Shown here piece by piece: positions 51,920 to 62,945 of a DNA stretch of 64,000 bases. Position 1 is the first letter of the stretch, and every line of letters begins with the position of its first letter. The DNA comes from Periplaneta americana (Eukaryota > Arthropoda > Insecta > Blattodea > Blattidae). Below the pieces are notes generated by a model. The model made no database searches. It was not told the DNA's origin and saw nothing but the letters and a program-made list of their open reading frames with translations. The position numbers and the translations under genes were made by a program. The stretch covers positions 10,348,001 through 10,412,000 of the forward strand of contig NC_091123.1 of the NCBI RefSeq assembly GCF_040183065.1, read 5' to 3'.

Positions 51920-52945
51920 TAAGATTGATGCCAGATGAAAATAAAACTCTCAAAGTTTTTTCGTCTGTAAGTTTGAGGCACTGAAAGAAACAAAAGACGG
52001 TAAGAATCGAACAAATGCAATAAATTTCATTGTAACAATTAATTATACAAGATGGATGTGTTTTGTGACTAGCAAAACTTGAATCTGTGACTCTGAAATC
52101 AGCTACAAGGGTCGGTCCGGTTTATTTAAACAAAAACTAATCTTCTAGAATAACAAAGACAAATTTGGATTTTGTATTAAGCCGTAAATCTTTTTGTTAA
52201 GAAAAGTAACAGGTCATTACAGGCGACTGCTTTCGAGTTGGTTTCATCATAAAAAGAAAATGTCTGTGTCATCATCTTCACGTAGTAGTGATGGCTGCTT
52301 ACCAGTAGTTAGTAAAATTTCGGTGATTTTATTTCTAAGAAAGTAATGTTGTAATGCATTGTGATTCTTATAGGAGCGAACCCAATGTCTGGCCCACAGT
52401 TAACAAACAAATAAAGACAAAATGGTAAAATTCGCAGGAAACTTCCTTTGGTTCATGTGAAATACGTACATATTAGAGATGAACAAAACTAACTGCCGCT
52501 CTCGCTCGCTGTGTTCGTTGCATTTGTCTTTCGAGTCGCTCATCATTCTCGAAATAGCATTTGGTCGACGTGGAAAGATTTCGTAACTTTGAATAACAAA
52601 CATAATTGAAATAAATAACGTTATAAATGTTTAAATAAGACAAAAAGACAAAACAGAACAGTATCTTAGTTATCAAAATGTTCTGGTTCTATTATATGAT
52701 ATTACCTAAGGTTATATAAATAGAAAAAAAAAACAATTCTCAAATAAATTTGGATTTCTAAGAAACATAAAACATAACGTTAATATCTTTTTACTTGGGA
52801 TTGCACACTTGATCTCAAACATATTGAAAGAAAATTCCTAGCCTTTTAATAAGGGCCTAGTAATTAAATAAAGACTGGGGAATGGATTATTATACACTGA
52901 AAGGTAGAGATGATATTTCAAATAGACTACTTGATTATTTATACA
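51920..52945. other. No gene seen
   Basis: AT-rich sequence without recognised coding or repeat ends. Confidence 0.45.
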
Positions 52946-53632
52946 TACACAGGTTGTTAAAAAAAGTATCGAATATTTTAGAAGGTGCTAGTATGCATCA
53001 AAACAAGAAAATAATGTCTAATAAACATGGGTCCTACTACACATACTTCCTGAGATCTGAACACTTGTTCATAGGAGGTGCTCAATGTGACGTCCATTCA
53101 TGGCAATGCATTCCTCTGCCCTTCGACGTAGGGAATCACTCACTCTTTGAAATTTGTTTTAATACGTTAAAAGAAAGTCCTGATAACGGTCCCCAGTTAA
53201 TCTCTGTGGTAGCACGCATGGCCCTATTAATCTATCACCAAGAACGCCTGTCCATAAGTTGATTGAGAATCGGTGCTGATGTCTTGTTTCTTCAACTGCA
53301 TGGGGATTTTCATCAGCCCACACATGCTGATTACCAAAATTCACAACACCCCGTTCATATCCGCAACCATACTTTTGTTTTCAGTATTCCTTGTGACGTG
53401 TCATTATTCCATGCCAGGGGTGTCAACTACGGTATGATTATCTGGTAGTCTGCTGTATTGTAGAACAGAAAAATGCATTCCATGAATGGACGTGACATTG
53501 AGTACCTCCTATGAACAAGTTTTCAGATTTCAGAAAGTATGTGTTGTAGGACTCATGTTTATTAGACATTATTTTCTTGTTTTGATGCATACTATCATCT
53601 CCTAAAATATTGGATAGTTTTAACACTCTGTA
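52946..53632 (-). mobile_element. Mariner-type element with about 180-bp inverted ends and short transposase remnant
   Basis: Arms at about 52950-53130 and 53455-53630 are inverted copies. The outermost bases are cagg/cagagtgttaaaa and there is a nearby TA at each side. Between them the minus strand reads HVWADENPHAVEETRHQHRF, then SINLWTGVLGDRLIGPCVLP, QRLTGDRYQDFL. This is the middle of a mariner-type transposase just after the first catalytic aspartate. The N- and C-terminal parts are gone. Confidence 0.8.
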
Positions 53633-54026
53633 TAACAGTTGTCAAAGTAGATAAAACTTCAGTCAGGTATAAATAACTGTGGCAATTCAGGGCTGCTTGA
53701 CTTCGGGACTTCGGGAGTGATCAATCTCGACGTCTCGAAACACTCACAAGCAGTCCTTATGTCAACGACGCGACGTATAGAACATTGTCCTGCGGGTTAT
53801 CGGCTTTGCGGGCGCTGTTAGTCTTAATTTCTCTAGTGCACATCATATCAGGTGCTGGAAATGATGGCCGTTCTCCTTTAGATACATTTCGACGGGGCAC
53901 TTCATATTTTCTTTCACATGTGTATGTGTTTTAGTAATATAGGGATCTGTAAAAAACAATACGCAGATCTCTACTAAAAATTCTACAAAGTGATGGCAGT
54001 CCCAAAGTTTGGTACTGATCTATGTA
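53633..54026. other. No gene seen
   Basis: Short spacer between mariner remnants with no recognised feature. Confidence 0.45.
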
Positions 54027-54394
54027 TACCGGGTGGTACAAAAGTCATTTTGTACTTTACATTACATTTATTTTCTATAATGGTTATTTAAACAATTTCA
54101 CTTCTTTTTGTTCGAATTGTTTTCGTTCTGCATTAATACATATCTGGAGTCTGCGTGGAACATTCTAAAACACACACGAGGACACAGTTCAGTATTCCTG
54201 TCCAAAAACTCGAAAGAGTCCTCAATGTAACCCTTCAACTGTTCACGTGCTTCTTGTTTTCTACCATACACTGAGTCTTTCACTACACCCCACAGGTGGA
54301 ATTCCATTGAGGTGAGTTCGTGTGAACGTGGTGGCATTTCACTCTAATGTTAAAAACTTGATCCAAGTTCACATGAACGTCTCTTTCATAATGG
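54027..54394 (-). pseudogene. Mariner-type transposase C-terminal remnant
   Basis: The left edge is ta-ccgggtggtacaaaagtca, a mariner-like end. The minus strand 54337-54098 reads PPRSHELTSMEFHLWGVVKD, SVYGRKQEAREQLKGYIEDS and later ELCPRVCFRMF. This corresponds to the last catalytic region and the C-terminus (SPDLTPLDF normally, here SHELTSMEF). The upstream part is cut off by the adjacent foldback. Confidence 0.8.
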
Positions 54395-55097
54395 GGAGGA
54401 GTAAAATTTTGGAAATATTCAACTTTTTTTTTTTCCTCCATTACCGTATCTCGTACAATAATGAAAATTAGTAAGTGTAAAGCACTGTTCTAGTATGTGA
54501 TAAACATATTTTTACGATTAAAAAAAAATATTTATATATATATATTTTTTTCAAAATTTAAAATTCACTATGCAATGATGAAGCGTTTCCCTCATAACTC
54601 AAAAACTATCCAACATTCTGTGATGAAATATTTTGTGTGTATTTATGCATGTCATATCTACAATATGTTGCAGAATCACTTCTCTACTTTTGATAGATTG
54701 ATAAAAAATAAATTCATTTTAAAAAATGATCAAATATCAGTATTTTTTCTAACACAAAATAAAAAAAAATGTTATTTATTAAGGAATGTAGTTGAAAGAG
54801 CATGATACTGTAAATATGAGTTTCAGCAATAAAATAAAAGAGAGAGAACATGAAAAAGTTAACAAGTTTATGAGTTATGAGGGAAACGCTTCATCACTGC
54901 ACAGTGAACTACCACCGTTTTGAAATTTGAAAAAAAAAAATACAAATAATTCTTTTTCAATCGTTAAAGATATTTTTTTCATATAGCAGAAGGACAGTGT
55001 TTTACACATACCAATTTTCATTATTGTAGAGGATACAATAATGGAGGAAAAAAATGTTGAATATTTCCAAAAAAATTTGCTGCTGTACCCGACCCCT
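54395..55097. mobile_element. TTAA-type foldback element, copy 2
   Basis: Related to 26990-28835 without the LINE. The arms share ttttggaaatattcaac and gatgaagcgtttccctcata with their inverse at 54870-55080. The termini are eroded, so TTAA is not visible. No coding. Confidence 0.68.
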
Positions 55098-55384
55098 GAA
55101 ATATAAAATCCCCACATGCGTTTGTGGCCATTTTCCGCGTGGGAGCCCTATGATCTGCAAGCTACAGAGTACAAGGCTCGAAGTTCGGATCATCCGCACG
55201 AGCGACCCTGAAATTCAGTCGTGACTGCGAATTTGTTACCAGTTACGTAAAGACGCGGAACCGGTCAAACTGATCCATTTAGATGGATTACAAAGCATAT
55301 ACCTCGCTGAACACATTGCCTCATGTCTCAACAAGAGCCATCACGATTTTCTATCTTAACAAACCTGACTCTGAGGATCAGTTA
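55098..55384. other. No gene seen
   Basis: About 290 bases of unassigned sequence between the foldback and the tandem array. Confidence 0.4.
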
Positions 55385-56142
55385 TAATTAATGATGCTCA
55401 TTAAGTGAACTTAACAGCGATTTCCTTATGTCAGCTTTATATTATCATAATTTTTTATTCTACAAACCACATATAGTTAACATAGATTGTGTTAACGCCA
55501 CATAATAAGACTGACTCTAAGGTTCAATTGGACCACATTTTGTAGAAAGGAACCAACCCACATTTTACCTGAAAATATGAGAAAAATATACTTTAAAGTT
55601 AAACATGAGTGATAAATTCACAAGTAAATATAACTACATACTTATTGCTTTAACCAAAAGCGTATTATACGAAGTATCTTTGTTCAAAATATGGATCCTT
55701 GGAATTATTTAATTATTGAGACATTAAATTTGTTTGTGGGTTGATTCCGTTATGCAGAATGTTGTTCAATTGTAATTAATTATGCACATAAAACGAAATG
55801 TACACCGATTTTCTTAGATCAGTTTTAATATTATAAAGATTTTGTATCCTAGCAACCAAACACATATGCAGACACTAAGTCAAGACTTAGGTGAATCTGT
55901 TAAATAAACTTACACAGTTATACAGTGTATAGGCTTGAAAAGTGTAAATTAAAACGTTAATAAAGCAAGTTAAAATCTAAAAAAAAGCATTTAGGACCAC
56001 CTCTTCAATTAATAATGCACACAAAACGAAATGAACAGCGATTTTCTTAGGTCAGTTTTAGTATTATCTCGATTTCGTATCCTAGCAACCACGTGTACAT
56101 AGTTATAGATACATTAAAGCCACATTACAAGATAGACTCTAA

Positions 56143-56331
56143 GGGCCATATTCATAGACATTCTTAGCGCGGGCTTCCGGTGGATGATCAGCAAACTAAC
56201 GTTTTTCGTATTCATAAACCAGTGTTAGCGATATGATAAGATATGAATCTTGTACAAGTAATCAGTCGATAGCCGGGGCTAGTTTATCACGCTCGTAGCA
56301 CGTGCTAGCGAAATGTCTATGCATAGCTACC
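56143..56331. mobile_element. Dispersed miniature element G, copy 2, inside the array
   Basis: Matches 50991-51170 over nearly the whole length, with a small extra gataa near 56237. It interrupts a unit between gactctaagg and ctaagattcac, so ctaag may be part of the target duplication. Confidence 0.75.
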
Positions 56332-56682
56332 TAAGATTCACTATTGTAATTAATAATTCACATAAAATGACCTTAACAGAGATTTTGTTATGACATTTTC
56401 AGTATTATCACGATTTCGTATTCTAGCAACCACATATAGTTAACATAGATTGTGTTAACGCCACATAACAAAATTGACTATAATGTTAAATTGCAATTAA
56501 TAATGCACATAAAATGAACTTAACAGCGATTTCCTTATGTCAGTTTTAATATTATCACGATTTCGTTTCTTAGCAACCATGAATATTTAACACAATATAG
56601 AATATTGTGTTAGCACCACATAACAAGACTGACTCTAAGGTTCAATAATGTATTTAATTTTGTTAGAATATAAAATAGACTG

Positions 56683-56890
56683 TCGACCTGGGTAGCGTAG
56701 TCGTATAGCTCTGGCCTTCTATGCTCGAGGGTGCAGGTTCGATCCCTCCCCAGATCGATGGCATTTAAGTGTATTTAAGTGTACGTACTGGCATGTAAAA
56801 GAACTCCTGCGGGACAAAATTTCGGCATATCGGCGACGCTGATATAACCTCTGCAGTTGGGAGCGTCGTTAAATAAACTGTATTTAAAAA
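56683..56890 (+). mobile_element. tRNA-derived SINE, family C, copy 2
   Basis: Head tgtcgacctgggtagcgtag, B box ggttcgatccctcc, body gaactcctgcgggacaaaat and gacgctgatataacctctgc, tail gtcgttaaataaactgtatt and an A-run. It is inserted in the decayed end of the tandem array. Confidence 0.86.
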
Positions 56891-56960
56891 AAAGAAATGG
56901 ACTTAACAGCTGTTTATTTGTCAGTTACAGAATTAGCAGGATTCCTAATCTTATGAAATA

Positions 56961-57629
56961 CATTTAAAATGGATTGCTGTAATATAACAATGGGGATCAT
57001 ACTGCATTGTCGCGTGTGTTTTGTGCACGAATTCTCGTGCGTGGACGCATTTTTTTGTTGTGTGAAGTCATACCTGCCCCTGCGCACGAAGTGGCCCCGT
57101 GACCCGCTTCACATCACTCACCCGGCAGACGCGAGGACCGCCAAGGCCGATCACGCACTGCCACGCACCTGGCAGCTTCCTTCTGCAGTACCGAAAAAAG
57201 TTGTTTTGAGATTCACCCGTCTTCCTTTGTTCGCAATAGTGTGGGGCTATTAGAGCAGAGCAAATTTTACCAAGTTCTTAAATTCTCTACTGCGTAATAC
57301 TTTTGCAAGTGACGGTAGTTATTTGTACAACAAACTTTAAGTAGTCATCAGCAGGCTTCGAGACTTTGGACCCGATACAATAAGTTTACCGTGCATTCAC
57401 TATAGGCTGTTGACTCGCTGCAGGTAGATAGAGATGTGTTGAGGTAACAACGTTGCTATTTAGAGTAGAGTACGGTAGTATGGGGAAACACACATATATG
57501 TACGTTCTGAAAGTAAATATGCATAAAACGATGATAATGTCAAAAGAATGTGAAAAGCATTTATTCTCCTGTCTTTTATAAGCATTTGTGTTTAATTATA
57601 CACAGTGTTAATGGTGGAAATAAGCAATT
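56961..57629. other. No confirmed gene; GC-rich island at 57070-57190
   Basis: About 120 bases of GC-rich, CpG-bearing sequence stand out from AT-rich surroundings. On the minus strand TCGGCCTTGGCGGTCCTCGC reads SALAVLA and ends beside a GTGAGT donor, like a signal-peptide exon. A stop precedes it in that frame and no partner exons were found. It may be a relic exon or a regulatory island. Confidence 0.3.
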
Positions 57630-58010
57630 TTAATTTCTTCATTTATCCTATTGGTCGTCTTTAGGAAGTGCAGTTACAGTACCGAATTGCAATGTACCTA
57701 CTACAAGATACATTTTCAGTGTCTCAAACGTAAATCTTTTTCGATTATCTGCCAAAGTTTGTACTGTAGAAAGCTGCGCTCTACGTCGCATGACGTGATA
57801 GGAGCAAAACGAAAAAATCTAACATCATTGCATTCTCTAAGAGACAGTCCTTTATTCTCGGGTGACTCTATGTCCACTAATTTGCTGTTTATGTTACACA
57901 ATGTTCCATATCCGTTATTTTCACATAAAATTGATTTCCACTTCTGTTTTACACGTTCAGTAACCGGTGTACTTGGTGTCTCATTAATTCTCTGCATCAT
58001 TTTCTAAATT
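57630..58010 (-). pseudogene. hAT-type transposase C-terminal fragment
   Basis: A 94-codon minus-strand frame (58000-57716) reads INETPSTPVTERVKQKWKSI, then NNGYGTLCNINSKLVD and RFFRFAPITSCDVERSFLQY. The FAPITSCDVERSFSQYK-like block is the hallmark of the hAT C-terminal dimerisation domain. The frame is interrupted soon after, and no terminal repeats were seen. Confidence 0.78.
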
Positions 58011-58578
58011 AATTTGAGGGCTTCCGGCATCTCTTGCTCTGACTTCTCTAACCGTGTAATAGTTTCAGACACAGTTTGTATGAAAACCAAATTATTCGTC
58101 AGAACCTTCAAATCCAGAGCGTTTTCCTTTGCGTATTTGTTGGCATTCATTCTACAGTACCCCCACCCACTGTACGCTTTACCACTATACTCAGTACGCC
58201 ATTATGCGGATTTCCCACTGAACTGCTGTATTGGGTCCAAAGTCTCGAAGCCTGGTCATCAGACGCGTTGTGAACACCGGTTTAGTACGGCAGGTTGCAG
58301 GTTAAGTTGGACATGTATGTATGTATGTATTATGCGTAAACACAGTTGACTGTCTTGTGGCAGTTCACGGATGAAACGCTGTGTAACGTAGGTAAATAAA
58401 ATAAAGAAATACTATTAAATTGTTCTTTTCATATTTTTTATAATTACACAGCTCCACAGATAAAATTACATAGTTTATACTGCGAATTCGGATATAACGC
58501 GGATCTCACTGCCTGACATTGCCTCTGGAAAAAAATTCTTCCCCAAGTGGATCTTGTTCATCTGCAGATAAACATGAA
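58011..58578. other. No gene seen
   Basis: Unassigned sequence. A (TGTA)n run is at 58314-58330. Confidence 0.4.
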
Positions 58579-58842
58579 TGTTTCGTCAACAGTCCAAAGA
58601 CTGGTAGGAACCTGATTAGTGACACATCATCACTAATAAGGCAGCTAAGGCAGGAGATAAAGGAGTAGGGTGACCAGTTCTTTTTCCTCTACATTGCATA
58701 CATCGCTGACTAGTTACATGTTTCACTAATCAGGCTTCAGATGTATACAAACAATTGTTCTTCCTCTGACAGATATCGTGAAGTGAGATGTACTGCCTGA
58801 TAATAGATGTACATATCAGCCAGAACCTCAATCAGAGGTAAG
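58579..58842. repeat. Dispersed repeat E, copy 4
   Basis: Full-length copy from gtttcgtcaacagtccaaag to cctcaatcagaggtaag. The internal hairpin reads cctgattagtg rather than cctcataagtg. Confidence 0.82.
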
Positions 58843-59220
58843 ATAAACATTAATACTCAGTATCATGGAGTAGAGTGATAAGTATCACAAGTATAGTTGA
58901 AATGAGAATCAATTGATTGATAAAAATAGTAAGCATCGGTTACAGCGTGCTAGTCACAAGGTATAGCGTGACTCATAACCTGCCGTCCGAGAAGCCATGG
59001 TGCAACTCGGAAGCAGTCTAGATTCTGCGTTCTAAGAGAATGACACCTATACAACGATACAACGAATTTTGTACAGATAGTAATCACCTATTTCATGTTG
59101 CAGCGACCTCAGTGAGAAAACTGACGTCATAAATGAACCATATAATTAAAGCATAGTACAGTATAACAGCAGTCTGTCCATTCGTGGCTACAAACCTTGT
59201 ATAGTACATTATGCAACGAG

Positions 59221-59322
59221 CCTATAATGAAGGTAATTAAGAAGTGAGTATGGATGTTTATGAAACGAGCGCAAGCGAGTTTCATAATTTTCATACGAGC
59301 TTCTTAATTACCATTATAGGCG
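59221..59322. repeat. Short palindrome
   Basis: cctataatgaaggtaattaa at left pairs with ttaattaccattatagg at right. The arms continue through tttatgaaacgagcgcaagc and its inverse. About 100 bases can form one long hairpin. Confidence 0.75.
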
Positions 59323-59336
59323 AGTTTCATACGACT

Positions 59337-59865
59337 TTTTATGCTCGACCATATTTCTAACTTGATATTATTAATTTTATTGTATCTGACCTGGAGCAAT
59401 GTCCCGTATGTTGTGAGATGTGCGCAGACGCGAAAGTATTGATTTTTTCCGAGGAACAGATGTCGACATTGACCTTGCTAGGCCATAAGAACCTACAGAG
59501 ATAACATTGAAATAAAATTAGACATTGAAAAACGAGATGACAAATTGAATTTATTTGAATATTATTTACAATTAACGCTAATTATTATAGTAACAGAACA
59601 TAAACTTCTGCGACAGTATTGGATTTCCAGCCTCCGTGACTTTTCGCTAATTCTCTTTCGATTGCATATCCGAGAATAATCGATACTTGCGATTTTATAA
59701 CGGTAGAAAGCTGACCTGTCATTGGCTGAACAGTTGTAACCTGAGTCGTCATTGGCTGAAAGACCTGACCTTTAATGAGTAGGTGTACTTTAATGACATG
59801 CACTATAGGTCTGCTACCAGGTGTATAATTACTACATTTCGGCATGGTCGAGCATAAACATATTT
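59337..59865 (-). repeat. Unknown 0.5-kb segment with short inverted ends
   Basis: tttttatgctcgaccat at the left and atggtcgagcataaa at the right are inverted. Between them is a minus-strand frame of 86 codons (59845-59585) with two similar stretches (QVFQPMTTQVTTVQPMTGQL) arising from a repeated gtcattggctga. I do not recognise a protein. It may be an uncatalogued mobile element together with the palindrome at 59221. Confidence 0.45.
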
Positions 59866-59913
59866 AATGTGTGTGACGTGCCAGCGATTGGGCTGAGTTA
59901 TGTAACAAAATAA

Positions 59914-59914
<1 letters not shown>

Positions 59915-59951
<37 letters not shown>

Positions 59952-59960
59952 ATACATACA
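59915..59960. repeat. (TAA)n then (CATA)n microsatellite
   Basis: About ten AAT units followed by five CATA units. Confidence 0.88.
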
Positions 59961-59989
59961 TACATACATACAAAACACATACATAAGTG

Positions 59990-60593
59990 TTTTGTCCATG
60001 GGCAGGTCTTTCACTGCAAACCCAGCATTCTTCAATCTTTCCTAATTTCTGCCTTCTTCTTAGTCTCCGCCTATGATCCATATTATCATCTGATATCTTC
60101 TTCTGCTCCGAACTCTTCTCCCTTTCACCATTGCTTCCAGTGCATCCTTCAGTAGCCAGTTTATTCTCAGCCAGTAACCCAACCAATTCCTTTTCCTCTT
60201 CCTGATAATTTTCAGCATCATTCTTTCTTCACCCAGTCTTACCAACACAAGTTCATTTCTTATGCTCTCTGTCCATTTCACACACTCCATTCTTCTCCAT
60301 ATCCATATTTCAAATGTTTCTATTCGCTTCTCTTCATTTCGTCGCAATGTCCATGTTTCTGCCCCATACAATGCCACACTCCATACAAATCACTTCAATA
60401 GTCTCTTCCTTAGTTCTTTTATTCCAAGTATTTGAAGCTGTTCACTTGCTCTACTGCCTCATTTATAATTCGCAAGTTTACCTTGAACTTTATTTTTTCT
60501 TCCTATGACCATGGCCTTCGACTTGTTTGCATTTATCTTCATCCCATATTGCTCACATCTGCCATTTAGCTCCAGTAGCATATCCCTTAGTAT

Positions 60594-60596
<3 letters not shown>
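59990..60596 (-). mobile_element. LINE-F 3' fragment
   Basis: The minus strand encodes ELNGRCEQYGMKINANKSKA, MVIGRK near 60570-60500, then VALYGAETWTLRRNEEKRIE and FEIWIWRRMECVKWTESIRN to 60060. These are the region after the reverse-transcriptase catalytic box and the C-terminal domain of a LINE distinct from LINE-A, though with the same LYG.ETWTL motif. Frames shift near 60400. It ends beside (TAA)n. Confidence 0.78.
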
Positions 60597-60643
<47 letters not shown>

Positions 60644-60823
60644 TAATAAAAATAACTAATAAAAATAAAAGGTAAAGACGTCACGATTAAGCCGTCTCAT
60701 GAAGTAAATGTATTTTGAAATTCTTCTTACCAACTTTCCCTTGATTTGCCTGATTTCCTTTTCCATTTTTGTAAGTAATGTGTGGCCTGCCTGTCCATGA
60801 ATTGTTAAGGCAGACTATAGAGC

Positions 60824-60881
<58 letters not shown>

Positions 60882-61071
60882 TAATAAAAATAACTAATAA
60901 AAATAAAAGGTAAAGACGTCACGATTAAGCCGTCTCATGAAGTAAGTGTATTTTGAAATTCTTCTTACCAACTTTCCCTTGATTTGCCTGATTTTCTTTT
61001 CTATTTTTGTAAGTAATGTGTGGCGTGCCTGTCCATGAATTGTTAAGGCAGACTATAGAGCTAATAATAAT
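60596..61071. repeat. 238-bp tandem duplication with (TAA)n spacers
   Basis: Two units, each a (TAA)n run followed by ctaataaaaataactaataa, ggtaaagacgtcacgattaa and caattcatggacag-type sequence in inverse. The landmark aaaaataaaaggtaaagacg starts at 60661 and 60899, so the period is 238. The units differ by only a few bases. Confidence 0.9.
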
Positions 61072-61130
61072 AGTAATAATAGTTTTATTTTCCCTGGTCA
61101 TCAGGCCTTCTCTTCCACTCAATAATACTG
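61072..61130 (-). mobile_element. LINE-B 3' tail fragment
   Basis: ttttattttccctggtcatc and aggccttctcttccactcaa match the LINE-B end on the minus strand. It is very short. Confidence 0.5.
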
Positions 61131-61882
61131 TATATCTTGTGGCAGTGATTAGCAAATAAACCAAATTGATCAAGTTCAGTGGCTAACGATCAAATTCATA
61201 ATGATATAAATGACTGACATATTTCAATACATGTTCTAGTATAATTACAGCAAGTAGTAACCAAACGTGTTAATGATCAAGCGACGTGATGTCATATGGT
61301 TATAGGCATCCAACAAACAAAACTCAGTGCGCAGAAACCAGCGGGCGTGACTGTCTCGCGCAGATGACGTTTGCTCCATTTCCCAGCATGCTCCGCGTCT
61401 CCAATCACACCACCGACACTATGCGCATGCGCACATATTATCTTCTTGTGCAGAACTGAACACGTGTTATTGCTACAGAGTCAGGGAGTCGCATAGCGTT
61501 TTATATTAAATATCAATTTAATTTAATTTAAATATTTAAAATTTAAATATGAGGATAGTTCCAGTGAAGATAGATACCGATTGTGACTTAGAAAGAGACG
61601 ATGTCGACATCTTGTAATGTTATATTCACTCAATTGGTTATTGTTACAGCTGCTCTTTGAGTGCACATGTCCGCAACCGTAGTCGTTATAGCTATACCAG
61701 TAGCCGCTTATCAAAGAACCCGGCTACTGCAGGGGGGTAAGACGGGTATAGCATGCGCGGCGCGAGGAGTCTGAGCTGAGTTTTGCTGTAGGATACCTAT
61801 AACTAATAAATCTGACTACTGCAGCAGTCAGTTGGGGACTCAATCCATTACGACTAAGGGATATTTGTTGAAACTTATCACA
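61131..61882. other. No gene seen; 3' flank of gene 4
   Basis: Unassigned sequence with scattered GC-richer parts (61330-61440). Confidence 0.45.
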
Positions 61883-61902
61883 TTTATTTAACAGATTTTA
61901 TT
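61883..61902 (-). terminator. Poly(A) signals of gene 4
   Basis: AATAAA on the minus strand at 61902-61897 and again at 61888-61883, 22-41 bases past the stop. Confidence 0.7.
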
Positions 61903-61923
61903 ACAAGTCTGGAGGATTTCCTC

Positions 61924-62072
61924 TCATTTAGGAACTACTTTCTCGACCTCGCCGGATTTTGACTCCTTGCTTGCACCAGGTCCATCTTCTGTATCAGCCC
62001 TGTCCGTCTCGCCGTATCCATTGGATGGAAAGTCCAGGAAGGGCCCGGGGCCAAAAGTTGGAGGCAGGAACC
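61924..62072 (-). CDS. Gene 4 (partial): last exon of a fourth secreted-type gene
   Basis: A minus-strand acceptor (ttcatttcag) at 62073 opens an exon in phase 1. It reads (G)FLPPTFGPGPFLDFPSNGYG, ETDRADTEDGPGASKESKSG, EVEKVVPK and ends at TGA (61926-61924), followed directly by AATAAA. The phase and the Gly codon split by the intron match exon 3 of genes 1-3. Signal-peptide and first exons would lie at higher coordinates. I did not find them between 62073 and 64000, so they are probably beyond the window. The sequence is Pro/Gly-rich then acidic and lysine-rich, and no family is recognised. Confidence 0.7.
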
Positions 62073-62430
62073 CTGAAATGAACAAATCTTGTTTTAAAGC
62101 GCAATGAATAAACAAGTTGTAGTGATTGGTGCAGTTTTCACATTTTTAACTTTAAGGATAATATTTCATAATATCGTCAATGAAATAATCTCGAAATTAT
62201 TTGCGATATTAAATAGAGCGTGAAGAACATTTCACAGGTCGTCGGTGTGCTCGATTTCCTCCTTCCGTCTGCTCAGATTCTGAAGACAGATTCTCATTGC
62301 GCAGGATGTGGTATTGCTTCTGATATCTTGTGTGCACTTTATTCCACATATTTCATTCTTCTACCATTCCGCCGATTTTTAAAAACTATTTTCAACAGTT
62401 GTAAAGCATCGTTAAATAAAGTATTTGTTG

Positions 62431-62945
62431 ATTAATATTTGAGGAGAAAAATTCGCTCCGGCACCGGGGATCGAACCCGAGTCCTTGGTTCTACGTACCA
62501 AACGCTCTGATCACTGAGCTACGCCGAATTCAATCCACAGCACTGGATCGAATTCTCCTCCTTCAATGTTTCCCTTTGTGGCCTGACTCCAAGTTAGGCA
62601 TATATGTTGACGTTATATGTCCAAGCCAACTGCCATTATACAAGGGGCGCACTCAACTGAGTGACTTGTTTGGCCGGGATTCCGCAGTTAAGTGCACAGT
62701 AATCTGTACAGAAATATGCACTGCAGCTATGAGAATATTAAAGATTTATTAATTTGTTCTACAGAATAATATGTGTAATATTGACAATTAATATTTGAGG
62801 AGAAAAATTTGGTGTAGCTCAGTGGTCAGAGCGCTTGGTATGTAGAACCAAGGACCCGGGTTCGATCCCCGGCGCCGGAGCGAATTTTTCTCCTCAAATA
62901 TTAATTGCCAATATTACAGTTATTATTCTGTAGGACAAATTAATA
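62431..62945. repeat. Inverted pair of tRNA-like cassettes with Pol III stops
   Basis: Copy 1 (minus, 62528-62457) is a 72-nt cloverleaf. The acceptor TTCGGCG pairs with TGCCGGA, the D arm is GCTC...GAGC, the anticodon arm is TTGGT ACGTAGA ACCAA (GTA triplet), and the T arm is CGGG TTCGATC CCCG. A gcgaatttttctcc trailer follows. Copy 2 (+, about 62808-62880) has the same plan and trailer. The flank caattaatatttgaggagaa is present at both sides of copy 1 and inverted after copy 2. The body between them contains gagtgacttgtttggccggg, shared with the 48-kb locus. Confidence 0.78.

Larger units (their letters stand above)
55385..56960. repeat. Degenerate tandem array of about 150-bp units, interrupted twice
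   Basis: A unit of the form taattaataatgcacataaaa, gaacttaacagcgatttcct, tatgtcagttttaatattat, cgtatcctagcaaccacata, gttaacgccacataacaaga ctgactctaaggttcaatt recurs from about 55385, 55771, 56008, 56344, 56484 and, decayed, 56893. Spacing is irregular. Two neighbours at 56344 and 56484 are about 140 bases apart. A miniature element (56143-56331) and a SINE (56683-56890) have inserted into it. I see no open frame shared by the units. Confidence 0.8.

Noticed and set aside
62457-62880. Functional tRNA-Tyr genes
   Set aside because: Cloverleafs are drawable, but they sit in dispersed repeats with inverted copies, use T-rich acceptor pairs and lack the intron usual in eukaryotic tRNA-Tyr. I treat them as tRNA-derived repeats.
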